From: Phytohabitans aurantiacus
GTDB taxonomy: Bacteria; Actinomycetota; Actinomycetes; Mycobacteriales; Micromonosporaceae
Reading direction: 5' to 3'
DNA length: 64,000 nucleotides
NCBI RefSeq assembly: GCF_027923225.1
Contig: NZ_BSDI01000021.1
Coordinates: forward strand, 95,570-159,569
The position numbers were made by a program, and so were the translations under genes. Shown here in pieces: positions 1 through 7,078 of this stretch (the first letter of the stretch is position 1; every line of letters begins with the position of its first letter). The notes beneath the pieces are model-generated. The model saw only the letters and a program-made list of their open reading frames with translations, did no database searches and was not told the origin of the DNA.

Positions 1-98
1 CCGTCGCCGGGCAGCTGCCGGGTCCAGCGGGTGCGGGCGAGGCGTTCGCGCAGGTCGTCGAGGTCGGCCTGGGGGATGTCGATGCGAAATGGCGTCAT
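1..98 (-). CDS. Epoxide hydrolase N-terminal domain protein (5' part only)
   Basis: Only the first 32 or so codons are in the window. The peptide starts MTPFRIDIPQADLDDL and continues RERLARTRW, typical of the N-terminal EHN domain of actinobacterial epoxide hydrolases (alpha/beta-hydrolase fold). The catalytic domain lies beyond position 1, so activity cannot be judged. It is transcribed away from the WYL regulator at 141 and shares about 40 bp of upstream DNA with it. Confidence 0.75.
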   Translation of the reverse strand, partial: MTPFRIDIPQADLDDLRERLARTRWTRQLPGD

Positions 99-116
99 GC
101 CTCTCACGCTAGAGGC
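99..116. promoter_or_regulatory. Inverted repeat between divergent genes (candidate operator)
   Basis: GCCTCT, a 6-nt spacer, then AGAGGC lies between the epoxide hydrolase start (98) and the WYL regulator start (141). The position suggests an autoregulatory operator for the WYL protein controlling both genes; this is inference. Confidence 0.35.
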
Positions 117-140
117 CATATAGGTCAGATACTGGCACAC

Positions 141-1100
141 ATGACCTCTGGCCGGCTCCTGAAACTGCTGTCCCTGCTCCAGACGCCCCGGGAGTGGCCG
201 GGCAGCGAGCTGGCCGAGCGCCTGGAGGTCAGTCTGCGCACCGTGCGGCGGGACGTGGAGCGGCTGCGCGACCTCGGGTATCCGGTGCGGGCCACGATGG
301 GCGCGATCGGCGGGTACAAGCTGGTCGCGGGCGCGGCGATGCCGCCGCTGCTGCTGGAGGACGACGAGGCGGTGGCGATCGCGGTGGGCCTGCGCACCGG
401 CGCCGTCCAGGCCGTCGACGGCATCGAGGAGGCTTCGGTACGCGCGCTGGCCAAGCTGGAGCAGGTGCTGCCGTCCCGGCTGCGGCAGCGGGTCGGCGCG
501 CTCGGTGCCGCCACCGAGCCGATGCTGGCGTGGGAGCGACCCACGGTCGCCCCGGAGACCCTGACCACGGTCGCGGGGGCGATCACCGCCCACGAGCGGC
601 TGCGTTTCGGGTACCGGTCACACGACGGCACCGCCACCGACCGGCTGGTCGAGCCGCACCGCCTGGTATCGGCGGGCCGCCGCTGGTACCTGGTCGCCTT
701 CGACAGCGAGCGCGGCGACTGGCGCACGTTCCGGATGGACCGGGTGTCGGAGCCGGCCCGCACGGGGGTGCGGGTGCCGCCCCGGCAACTGCCGGCCGAC
801 GACGCGGCCACGTTCGTCACCCAGCAACTGTCGGCGCTCGCCCCCGTGTACCGGGCGGTGGTGACCCTGCACGCCCCGGCCGCCCAGGTGGCCGGGCGGG
901 TCGGTGACCGGCCCGGCGACGTCGAGCCGATCGACGAGCACTCGTGCCGGGTACGCAGCCACTCCGACACCTTGGAGTGGCTGGCGCTGCGCCTGGCGAC
1001 GCTGGGCTGCGACTTCGAGGTGCACGAGCCGCCCGAACTGGCCGAGTACCTGCGCAAGCTGGGCGAGCGGGTCACCCGGGCGGTCACATCAGCTTCGTGA
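141..1100 (+). CDS. WYL-domain helix-turn-helix transcriptional regulator (YafY/DeoR type)
   Basis: 319 aa. An N-terminal winged helix-turn-helix occupies about residues 1-60 (LERLEVSLRTVRRDVERL-like, with a TVRRD recognition helix). The WYL ligand-sensing domain follows, with the signature W-Y-L at about residues 182-184 (GRRWYLVAFD), and then a WCX-like C-terminal domain. Members of this family are DNA-binding regulators that sense nucleotides or nucleic-acid products. The gene diverges from an epoxide hydrolase, its probable target. Its last 17 bp overlap the 3' end of the convergent signal-peptidase-like gene. Confidence 0.88.
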   Translation: MTSGRLLKLLSLLQTPREWPGSELAERLEVSLRTVRRDVERLRDLGYPVRATMGAIGGYKLVAGAAMPPLLLEDDEAVAIAVGLRTGAVQAVDGIEEASVRALAKLEQVLPSRLRQRVGALGAATEPMLAWERPTVAPETLTTVAGAITAHERLRFGYRSHDGTATDRLVEPHRLVSAGRRWYLVAFDSERGDWRTFRMDRVSEPARTGVRVPPRQLPADDAATFVTQQLSALAPVYRAVVTLHAPAAQVAGRVGDRPGDVEPIDEHSCRVRSHSDTLEWLALRLATLGCDFEVHEPPELAEYLRKLGERVTRAVTSAS

Positions 1101-1758
1101 CCAGGCGGCCCTCGATCCGGTCCAGCGACACCGGGTCCCAGGTGCGGGCCACGCCCCGGTTGTCGCCCAGCACGTACACCGCTCCGGCTGGCACGGTCAG
1201 CGGCGCGCACTCGGTGACGCCCTGGGCGTAGGGCTCGTCGACGGGTACGCCGTCGCGCAGCAGCCGCCCGTCGCGGCAGCTGATCCGGTCCCCGGGCAGC
1301 CCGACGACGCGCTGCGCCACCCGTATCCGGTCCGGGCCGGTGCCGGCCACGGGTACCTCGACGGCCTGCTCGAACACCACGATGTCGCCGCGGTCCAGTC
1401 CGGTGAGGCGGAAGCCGACCCGGTCCAGCAGCCAGCGGTCACCGACCTCGATGGTCGGTTCCATCGCCGGCGACGGCTGGTACACCGGGCTGAGCACCCA
1501 CCGGCTGGTGGCCGCGAGGGCCAGCAGCGCCAGGATGCCGGCGGCCACCAGCCGGCTGCGGCGGGACGAGCCGCGGATCCGTTCGCGGAGCGCGGTGCGG
1601 ATGCCGCCGGCCGCCCACCGCACCGCCTGCCACCGGCCGCTGGTCTGCGCGAACTCGGCCAGTGCCGCCTCACCCCACGGTCCGCCCCGGGCGCGGCGGC
1701 CCCGTACCGCCAGGCGCAGGCCGAACCCGGCCATCCGCCGTACCGCGCCGCCGCTCAC
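1084..1758 (-). CDS. S26 signal-peptidase-like membrane protein lacking the Ser/Lys dyad
   Basis: 224 aa starting at GTG, which overlaps the TGA stop of the upstream PadR gene. After an Arg-rich cytoplasmic stretch there is one membrane segment (about residues 70-84). The conserved S26 boxes follow: QPSPAMEPTIEVGDR, RGDIVVFEQ, QRVVGLPGDRI and YVLGDNR. In active type I signal peptidases the S-M-x-P box carries the nucleophilic Ser; here it is Ala98 (GCG). The general-base Lys of the K-R-x-x-G-L-P-G-D box is Gln149 (CAG). The protein is therefore predicted to have the fold but no peptidase activity. Coupling to PadR suggests a stress-regulated envelope role (inference). Confidence 0.8.
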   Translation of the reverse strand: MSGGAVRRMAGFGLRLAVRGRRARGGPWGEAALAEFAQTSGRWQAVRWAAGGIRTALRERIRGSSRRSRLVAAGILALLALAATSRWVLSPVYQPSPAMEPTIEVGDRWLLDRVGFRLTGLDRGDIVVFEQAVEVPVAGTGPDRIRVAQRVVGLPGDRISCRDGRLLRDGVPVDEPYAQGVTECAPLTVPAGAVYVLGDNRGVARTWDPVSLDRIEGRLVTKLM

Positions 1759-2081
1759 ACGCCACCGCCCAGGGCCGGGCGGGTCGCCGGTCGGGCCGTG
1801 CCGCGTGCCGCCGCCGCGGCCAGGCGCTCGCGGGCGAGGGCGGCGCCGTCGCCGGTGAGCCGGTAGGTGTGCCGGGGCGGTCGGCCGGGTTCGTCGGACG
1901 GCTCCCAGGCGGTCTCGAGCAGGCCCTGCGCCGACAGTCGCATCAGGATCGGGTACATGGTGCCGGAGGCCAGCCCCGTCTGCCGGCTCAGGTCGTACCC
2001 GTACCGCCACCGGGCGGGGTCGGCCAGCAGCGCCGTGAACAGCAGCAATGTCTGCGATGAGGTGTGCGGTTTCCGCGGCAT
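1755..2081 (-). CDS. PadR family transcriptional regulator
   Basis: 108 aa. It has the compact PadR winged helix: YGYDLSRQTGLASGTMYPIL (recognition helix) followed by a wing with RHTYRLTGDG. The C-terminal helical part is short, as in minimal PadR proteins. Its stop overlaps the GTG start of the signal-peptidase-like gene, so the two are translationally coupled. PadR proteins typically repress their own operon together with a downstream membrane protein. A similar arrangement recurs at 31393-32036. Confidence 0.85.
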   Translation of the reverse strand: MPRKPHTSSQTLLLFTALLADPARWRYGYDLSRQTGLASGTMYPILMRLSAQGLLETAWEPSDEPGRPPRHTYRLTGDGAALARERLAAAAARGTARPATRPALGGGV

Positions 2082-2087
2082 ATCGAA

Positions 2088-2105
2088 AGTCTACATACAG
2101 AGACT
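2088..2105. promoter_or_regulatory. Candidate PadR operator
   Basis: Inverted repeat AGTCT, 8 nt, AGACT, just upstream of the PadR start (2081) and between it and the divergent gene at 2165. It contains CTACATA, which recurs at 31371 upstream of the second PadR gene. Operator function is inferred from position and symmetry. Confidence 0.4.
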
Positions 2106-2164
2106 ATGCTGGTCCAGCGCGGCGCCGCCGGGTGGGCGCCGACCGGGCCTAGTATTCGGTGGCG

Positions 2165-3271
2165 ATGGACACCGATGTCGCCGCCGAGACCCGACCGTGC
2201 GCCAACTGCGGGCGGCCGGTGCCGCAGCGGGCCGCCGCCGGGCGCCCGTACCGTTACTGCCGCGACAACGACGGCGCCTGCCAGAAGGCGTCCCGTAACG
2301 TGCGGATGCGCCAGCGCAACGCCCCCGGCCTGGCCGGCCAGGTGGCCCGCGCCTGGGAGGTCGTCGACCGGCTCGACCAGGTCGTCGAGACCCTCGGTGA
2401 GGCGCTGCACGCCGAGCTGTCTCCGGATGGCGTGGAGCGGCAGGTCGCCGAGGTCCGCGCCGAGGCCGCCGCCCAGGTCGCCGACGTACGCGCCGAGGCG
2501 TCCACCCAGGTGGCGGCCGCCCAACACGAGCGCGACGACGCCCGCCGGGAGGCCCGGGCCGCCGAGGTGGCGCTCACCAACGCGCGGCGGGCCGCTGACG
2601 AAGCGGTACACGAAAAACTGGCCGCTCAGGCGGAGGCCGGGCGGTCGGCGGAGGCCGCCGCGCGATCAGCCGATCTGGCGAGTGCGGCCGAAGCGGCCCG
2701 CGACGAGGCGCACCGCGCGGCGACCGCCGCCGACGCGCTGCGGCACCAGGCCGACCGGGACCGCGACGAGGCCCGCCGGGAGGCGCAGGCGCTGCGTCAG
2801 GAACGCGACAGTGCCCGCCACGAGCTCGCCGCCGCCCACCGGGAGCTGGCCGAGGCGGCCCGCGACCGGGACGCCGCCCGCGCCGACGCCGAACGCGCCA
2901 CCCGGTCCGCGACCGAGGCGCAGGCCCTGGCCGAACGCTGGCGCGCCGACGCCGGGACCGCCGCTGACCAGGCCCGCGGCGCGCAGGCGCAGGCCGACGC
3001 CGCTGGCGCCGCGGCCGCCGACGCCCGCGCCCAGCTGGCCGCCGCCGACACCGACCGGGAGCGCCTGCGGGCCGACTTGCGGGCCGCGCTGGAGACCGCG
3101 GCCGCCGCCGAGGGCCGGCTGGCGGAGCTGGCGGTACGCCTCGCCGCGGCCGACGCCGACCGGGACGCCGCGCAGGCCCGCGTCGCGCAGCTGTCCACCC
3201 AGGTCAGTGACCTGGCCGCCGCGCTGGCCAACCTGCGCCCGGCGCCCGCGGCGCCCGCCCCCGCGCCGTGA
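2165..3271 (+). CDS. Zinc-finger-like, Ala/Arg/Glu-rich coiled-coil protein
   Basis: 368 aa from ATG 2165 (an in-frame GTG at 2159 is possible). Residues about 10-45 hold a putative metal site, CANCGRPVPQ and YRYCRDNDGACQ, followed by RNVRMRQRN. The rest, about 300 residues, is a continuous Ala/Glu/Arg/Asp-rich predicted coiled coil without signal peptide or membrane segment. A TAGTAT hexamer at 2150-2155 ends 9 nt before the ATG and no ribosome-binding site is visible, so the mRNA may be leaderless. The stop codon lies inside a perfect 54-bp palindrome. I do not recognise a characterised family; the domain pattern suggests a DNA- or RNA-associated scaffold. Confidence 0.75.
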   Translation: MDTDVAAETRPCANCGRPVPQRAAAGRPYRYCRDNDGACQKASRNVRMRQRNAPGLAGQVARAWEVVDRLDQVVETLGEALHAELSPDGVERQVAEVRAEAAAQVADVRAEASTQVAAAQHERDDARREARAAEVALTNARRAADEAVHEKLAAQAEAGRSAEAAARSADLASAAEAARDEAHRAATAADALRHQADRDRDEARREAQALRQERDSARHELAAAHRELAEAARDRDAARADAERATRSATEAQALAERWRADAGTAADQARGAQAQADAAGAAAADARAQLAAADTDRERLRADLRAALETAAAAEGRLAELAVRLAAADADRDAAQARVAQLSTQVSDLAAALANLRPAPAAPAPAP

Positions 3272-3321
3272 TCATTGCGTCATTCAAGTCGTAAGAGCGA
3301 CTTGAATGACGCAATGATCAC
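3268..3321. repeat. Family-1 palindromic repeat, copy 1 (variant arms)
   Basis: Perfect 24-bp arms (GTGATCATTGCGTCATTC... and its complement) with a 6-nt TAAGAG loop, 54 bp in all. The TGA stop of the coiled-coil gene is bases 2-4 of the repeat. Compared with the copy at 23513, GGGCGTCCC is replaced by TTGCGTCAT in one arm and the other arm carries the matching changes. Confidence 0.92.
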
Positions 3322-3433
3322 GGGGAGCGTAAAACGGACAAGATGCCACGAACGCCGCCCGCGGTCGATGACGAGATCCAACTCCGGCTACTCTCGAATT
3401 GTCACCATGACGAAACAGACCCGGGGCCGGTCG

Positions 3434-3460
3434 GGAATCGCCTGACCGACCCCTGTCGTT
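3434..3460 (+). promoter_or_regulatory. Sigma-R (SigR)-type promoter of rbpA
   Basis: GGAAT at 3434-3438, 19 nt, then GTT at 3458-3460 matches the actinomycete sigma-R consensus (GGAAT-N18/19-GTT). It lies about 45-70 bp upstream of the rbpA ATG. rbpA of Streptomyces coelicolor is an established member of the thiol-oxidative-stress sigma-R regulon, which supports the assignment. Confidence 0.7.
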
Positions 3461-3502
3461 ACATCCAGCAGACCAGCACCACAACCGAGGGGAAAGCCGA
3501 TC

Positions 3503-3841
3503 ATGGGCGAGCGCATGCTGCGCGGGAGCCGTCTGGGAGCAGTCAGCTACGAGTCCGACCGCAACACCGAGCTGGCCCCGCGACAGACCCGCGAGTACCT
3601 CTGCGCCAAGGGTCACCGGTTCGAGGTGCCCTTCGCCGTCGACGCCGAGGTCCCGACGACCTGGGAGTGCAAGTTCGACGGCAGCGTCGCGCGCTTGGTC
3701 GACGGCAACGAGCCTGAGGCGAAGAAGGCCAAGCCCCCGCGCACGCACTGGGACATGCTTCTGGAGCGCCGTTCGATCGCCGAGCTGGAGGACATCCTCG
3801 CCGAGCGGCTCGAAGAGGTCCGGAACCGACGCGGCCGTTAG
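3503..3841 (+). CDS. rbpA: RNA polymerase-binding protein RbpA
   Basis: 112 aa. The N-terminal tail contains MLRGSRLGAVSYESDR. A zinc-binding-type core follows (YLCAKGHRFEVPFA and TWECKFDG), then a basic linker (EAKKAKPPRTHWDMLLERR) and the sigma-interacting helix RRSIAELEDILAERL. RbpA is an actinobacterial factor that binds RNA polymerase and stabilises promoter complexes with principal sigma factors. Length and motif order match the family. It has its own promoter and is followed by a strong hairpin terminator at 3850. Confidence 0.97.
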   Translation: MGERMLRGSRLGAVSYESDRNTELAPRQTREYLCAKGHRFEVPFAVDAEVPTTWECKFDGSVARLVDGNEPEAKKAKPPRTHWDMLLERRSIAELEDILAERLEEVRNRRGR

Positions 3842-3849
3842 GCCCGACG

Positions 3850-3882
3850 AAAGGCGCCCCCGTCGACGACGGGGGCGCCTTT
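3850..3882. terminator. Bidirectional intrinsic terminator (rbpA / fxsA operon)
   Basis: A 15-bp perfect GC-rich stem beginning AAAGGCGCCCCCGTC with a 3-nt loop, flanked by A and T tracts on both sides. It separates the convergent rbpA (+) and fxsA (-). Confidence 0.88.
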
Positions 3883-3889
3883 GTTACGC

Positions 3890-4357
3890 CTAAACGATCT
3901 CGCCCTCGATGGGGGTGTCGCTCTGCGGGGCGCCCTGACGCACGTTGACCTTGCGCGGGCCGAACAGGTCACCGGCGACCACGGCCGACACCCGCTTCTC
4001 CGCCCACCGCTGCACCCCACGGCGCGCCACCGCCCGCACCGGCGGGACCACCAGCAGCAGCCCGGCCACCCCGGTGACGAACCCGGGCACCGTCAACAGC
4101 CCACCGGCCAGCAACCCGACCAGGCCGTCGGTGACCCGCTCACCGGGCGGCTGCCCGGCGTTGGCGGCGGCGACGAAGCCCCGCCAGGCACGCATGCCCT
4201 CGCGGCGCAGCAGGGTGGCGCCCAGCACCGACAGGGCGGCGACGGCCAGCAGCGTCCAGCCGAAACCGATCCACTGCGACATCAGCACGAACGCGGCGAT
4301 CTCCAGGATCGCCGTCAACGCCAGAAGCAACGGGGTGAGCGCGAGCGAACGCCTCAT
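3890..4357 (-). CDS. fxsA: FxsA family membrane protein
   Basis: 155 aa. Predicted membrane segments lie at about residues 7-25, 30-48 and 78-105, and an FxsA-type core with GxxLLRREG in the loop (TLLRREGMRAW) is present. FxsA (named for suppression of F exclusion of phage T7 in E. coli) is a cytoplasmic membrane protein of unclear role. The start overlaps the stop of the upstream ppm gene by 4 bp, so lnt, ppm and fxsA form one minus-strand operon. Confidence 0.85.
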   Translation of the reverse strand: MRRSLALTPLLLALTAILEIAAFVLMSQWIGFGWTLLAVAALSVLGATLLRREGMRAWRGFVAAANAGQPPGERVTDGLVGLLAGGLLTVPGFVTGVAGLLLVVPPVRAVARRGVQRWAEKRVSAVVAGDLFGPRKVNVRQGAPQSDTPIEGEIV

Positions 4358-5115
4358 CTATCCAGCATGACACGGCGCAACGACGCGGTGCGTGCCCGTA
4401 GCCCCCAGCCGGCGACCCGCACGAGAGCCTCACCGATGATGGCGGGGCTCATCTTGCTGGCGCCGCGCTCCCGTTCGACGAACGTGATCGGCACTTCGAC
4501 CACGCGCAGCCCTTCCCGTACCGCACGCCACGCCAGGTCGACCTGGAAGCAGTACCCCTGCGACGAGACCGAACTCACGTCGATCTTGTCGAGGACGGCG
4601 AGCCGGTACGCCCGGTAGCCGCCGGTGGCGTCGCGCAGCGGGATACCGAGCACCAGCCTCGTGTACAGGTTGCCGCCGCGCGAGAGCAGCAGCCGGTGGG
4701 CCGGCCAGTTCTTGACGGTGCCGCCCTCGACCCAGCGGGAACCGAGGACCGCGTCGGCCTCACGCAGCGCGTCCAGCAGCCGGGGCAGCTCCTCGGGTGC
4801 GTGGGAGCCGTCGGCGTCCATCTCCACCACCGCGTCGTACCCGTGCTCGCGCGCCCACTCGAACCCGGCCACATACGCCGCGCCCAACCCCTGCTTGCCG
4901 GCCCGGTGCAGCACGTGGATCCGGGTGTCTTCGGCGGCGAGCCGGTCGGCGAGCGCCCCGGTGCCGTCGGGGCTGTTGTCGTCGGCGACGAGCACGTCGA
5001 CACTGGGGACCGCCCGGCGCAGCCGGTCGACGATGACACCCAGGTTGTCGGCCTCGTTGTAGGTGGGGATGACGACCAGGACCCGGCCCACGCCGGGGTA
5101 GCCGGCCTCAGCCAC
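4354..5115 (-). CDS. ppm1: Polyprenol-phosphate mannosyltransferase (GT2)
   Basis: 253 aa from GTG 5115, overlapping the lnt stop by 8 bp. GT2 motifs are clear: VVIPTYNEADNL, the nucleotide-binding VADDNSPDGTG, and the metal-binding EMDADGSHAPEEL. LGSRWVEGG and the GASKM motif of dolichol/polyprenol-phosphate mannose synthases follow. It transfers mannose from GDP-mannose to a polyprenyl phosphate carrier for lipoglycan and protein O-mannosylation. In Mycobacterium tuberculosis Ppm1 this domain is fused to an Lnt domain; here they are two overlapping genes. Confidence 0.9.
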   Translation of the reverse strand: MAEAGYPGVGRVLVVIPTYNEADNLGVIVDRLRRAVPSVDVLVADDNSPDGTGALADRLAAEDTRIHVLHRAGKQGLGAAYVAGFEWAREHGYDAVVEMDADGSHAPEELPRLLDALREADAVLGSRWVEGGTVKNWPAHRLLLSRGGNLYTRLVLGIPLRDATGGYRAYRLAVLDKIDVSSVSSQGYCFQVDLAWRAVREGLRVVEVPITFVERERGASKMSPAIIGEALVRVAGWGLRARTASLRRVMLDR

Positions 5116-6715
5116 GGAACCGGATTCGCACAGCCCCCGCCAGCACACCGACGAACAGCACCACCAGCAGCACCTCCGGCCAGTACCCCAGCCGGGTTGC
5201 GAGGGTGCGCGCCGTCGACGGCGCCAGCTCCCGGACCACGACCTCCTGGGTATTGAAGTCCGTCGCATCGTAAACGGTGCCGTGGGCGTCGACGAAACCC
5301 GACACCCCGACGGTGGAGGCCATCAGCGCCGACCGGCCGTGCTCGACGGCCCGCAGCCGCACCATCGCCAGCTGCTGCCGCGCCTCGGCCTCGTCGAAGG
5401 TGGCGTTGTTCGTCTGTACGACCAGGATGCCGGCGCCGCCGGTGACGGTGTCGCGGACCACCTCGTCGTAGGCGACCTCGAAACAGATCACGTCACCGAT
5501 CACCACCGGGCCGGTGCGGATCACGCCGGGCCGGTCGCCGGCCACCATGTCCCGTACCCGGTCCACCTCCTTGCTGACCTTGCGGGCCAGGGAGCGCAGC
5601 GGGATGTACTCGCCGAACGGCACCGGGTGCCGCTTGACGTACATCTGCTCCTCGTCGACGCCGGTGCCCGGCTGCCACAGCAGGCCCGCGTTGCGCACCT
5701 GCCCCTGCCCGGGGCCCTGCAGGACGGCACCGACGAGGATCGGTACGCCGATCGCGGCGACCGCGTCGTCGATCCGGCCGGCGGCGTCGGCGTTGCGCAA
5801 CGGGTCGATGTCGGAGGCATTCTCCGGCCAGATCACCAGGTCGGGTCGGGGTTCCTGGCCGGCGGCGACCCGCCCGGCGAGGGCGACGGTGGCGTTGACG
5901 TGGTTGTCGAGGACGGCGCGGCGCTGGGCGTTGAAGTCCAGGCCCATCCGGGGCACGTTGCCCTGCACGATCGCGACCCGCACCGGCGTCCCTTGCGGCG
6001 TGTGCAGCGGCACCAGCAGCCCCGCGGCCGCGGTGGCGACCGCGCCGGCCGCCAGGCCGGCGCTGCGCCAGTGATCAGGGCGTCCCTCATGCTGTTCTAG
6101 CGACTTCAGGGACGCCCTGATCATGGGCCACGCGGCCGCTACCAGCAGGCCGCCGGCCAGCGCGACCGCGAACGTGACCAGCGGCGCCCCACCCAGGGCC
6201 GCCAGGTTCACGAACGGGGAGCCGTCCTGGCTGAACGCCAGCCGCCCCCACGGAAACCCGCCATACGGCGCCCGGTCGCGAAACGCCTCCTGCGCCACCC
6301 ACAGCAGCGCCACCGCCGGCGGCCACACCCACCGGTGCCGGTCGACGAGCTTGCTGAGCGTGGCGCCGACCCCGCCGAGCAGCCCGATGAACGCCGCCTC
6401 GAGCGTGGACAGCAGCAGCCACGGCACGAAACCGGTGTGCAGGTTCGTCCAGCGCAGCAGCAGCGCGAACAGGGCCAGCCCGGCCAGCATCCCCAGCCCG
6501 AAACCGGCCCGGAACCGGCGCCGGTGCACCGCGGCGGCCAGCAGCGCCACCCCGACCGGTGCCAGGAACCACAGCCCGTACGGCGGGAATGCCAGCAGCA
6601 GCACCAGACCGGCGGCCACCGCCGCAGCGGCCGCGACCGGCAACGGCAGGCTGTGTCTACTGCTGTCGCCGTCGTTGACCGCGGTCGTCGTCTCGGCTGG
6701 CTCCACCATCGTCAC
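5108..6715 (-). CDS. lnt: Apolipoprotein N-acyltransferase carrying an in-frame palindromic repeat
   Basis: 535 aa. About six N-terminal membrane segments are followed by a nitrilase-type domain and a C-terminal membrane helix. The triad is in place: Glu298 (WPENAS), Lys361 (VKRHPVPFGEY) and Cys411 (VICFEVAYDE). The enzyme adds the third acyl chain to the N-terminal Cys of lipoproteins. Residues 198-215 (MIRASLKSLEQHEGRPDH), between the last N-terminal membrane helices and the catalytic domain, are encoded exactly by a 54-bp family-1 palindromic repeat. It reads as an 18-codon in-frame insertion. It heads the lnt-ppm-fxsA operon. Confidence 0.93.
   Translation of the reverse strand: MTMVEPAETTTAVNDGDSSRHSLPLPVAAAAAVAAGLVLLLAFPPYGLWFLAPVGVALLAAAVHRRRFRAGFGLGMLAGLALFALLLRWTNLHTGFVPWLLLSTLEAAFIGLLGGVGATLSKLVDRHRWVWPPAVALLWVAQEAFRDRAPYGGFPWGRLAFSQDGSPFVNLAALGGAPLVTFAVALAGGLLVAAAWPMIRASLKSLEQHEGRPDHWRSAGLAAGAVATAAAGLLVPLHTPQGTPVRVAIVQGNVPRMGLDFNAQRRAVLDNHVNATVALAGRVAAGQEPRPDLVIWPENASDIDPLRNADAAGRIDDAVAAIGVPILVGAVLQGPGQGQVRNAGLLWQPGTGVDEEQMYVKRHPVPFGEYIPLRSLARKVSKEVDRVRDMVAGDRPGVIRTGPVVIGDVICFEVAYDEVVRDTVTGGAGILVVQTNNATFDEAEARQQLAMVRLRAVEHGRSALMASTVGVSGFVDAHGTVYDATDFNTQEVVVRELAPSTARTLATRLGYWPEVLLVVLFVGVLAGAVRIRFRG
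6071..6124. repeat. Family-1 palindromic repeat, copy 2, inside lnt
   Basis: 54 bp beginning GTGATCAGGGCGTCCCT and ending with the complementary AGGGACGCCCTGATCA plus one base. The outer 17 or so bp pair perfectly, while the centre has decayed (several mismatches), unlike the intergenic copies. In the lnt frame it has no stop and a length divisible by three. Confidence 0.9.
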
Positions 6716-7078
6716 CCGCCGAACAGTACCGCCGAACGATCACCGGATGGGAAATCGGGGCGCCACCTGTGGTGACGCCCCGATGCTCCGAAGCCCTCCC
6801 CCGGCCGGTGCGGCAGTTGACCCGCCGCGACCTTCGGACCGACGGGACGCGCACTGGCTGCCCACGCCGCGCCGTTGTCTACTGGCCGCGGAACCCCCCT
6901 GCCCACACACCGGACAACGACCGGTTCGCGCCGCCCCGCCGACCCCCGCCCCCTGGACCTGGTGAGACTCGGCCCGTCGAAGGGCACCGCTCGGCCAGCG
7001 GGCGAAGGGACGAAGCGAACAACAGCCGCTTTCCCGTAGTAGGACCTAAAGACGGTACGCGCCAACCCGGGTGGGCTG
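6716..7078. other. Intergenic region between the kam operon end and lnt
   Basis: 363 bp with no convincing gene. Near the lnt side it contains the hairpin listed at 6753. The rest is GC-rich with no recognisable RNA fold, repeat copy or coding pattern. Confidence 0.5.
6753..6783 (-). terminator. Hairpin, probable terminator of the kam operon
   Basis: ATCGGGGCG, mismatch, CACC, a 3-nt loop, GGTG, mismatch, CGCCCCGAT, followed on the minus strand by TTTCCC. It is the only strong stem between the mutL stop (7079) and the lnt start (6715). Confidence 0.6.

Noticed and set aside
2064..3305. Long open frame overlapping the coiled-coil gene, rich in Pro/Arg
   Set aside because: It is a GC-driven shadow in another frame; the Ala/Glu/Arg coiled-coil frame has coherent composition and a zinc motif.
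3407..3445. 12-codon open frame (MTKQTRGRSGIA) upstream of rbpA
   Set aside because: It overlaps the predicted sigma-R promoter and would not be on the mRNA started there; no ribosome-binding site.
6716..7078. Riboswitch or structured RNA upstream of lnt
   Set aside because: Apart from the terminator-like hairpin no conserved riboswitch motif (for example a B12 box) could be found by eye.
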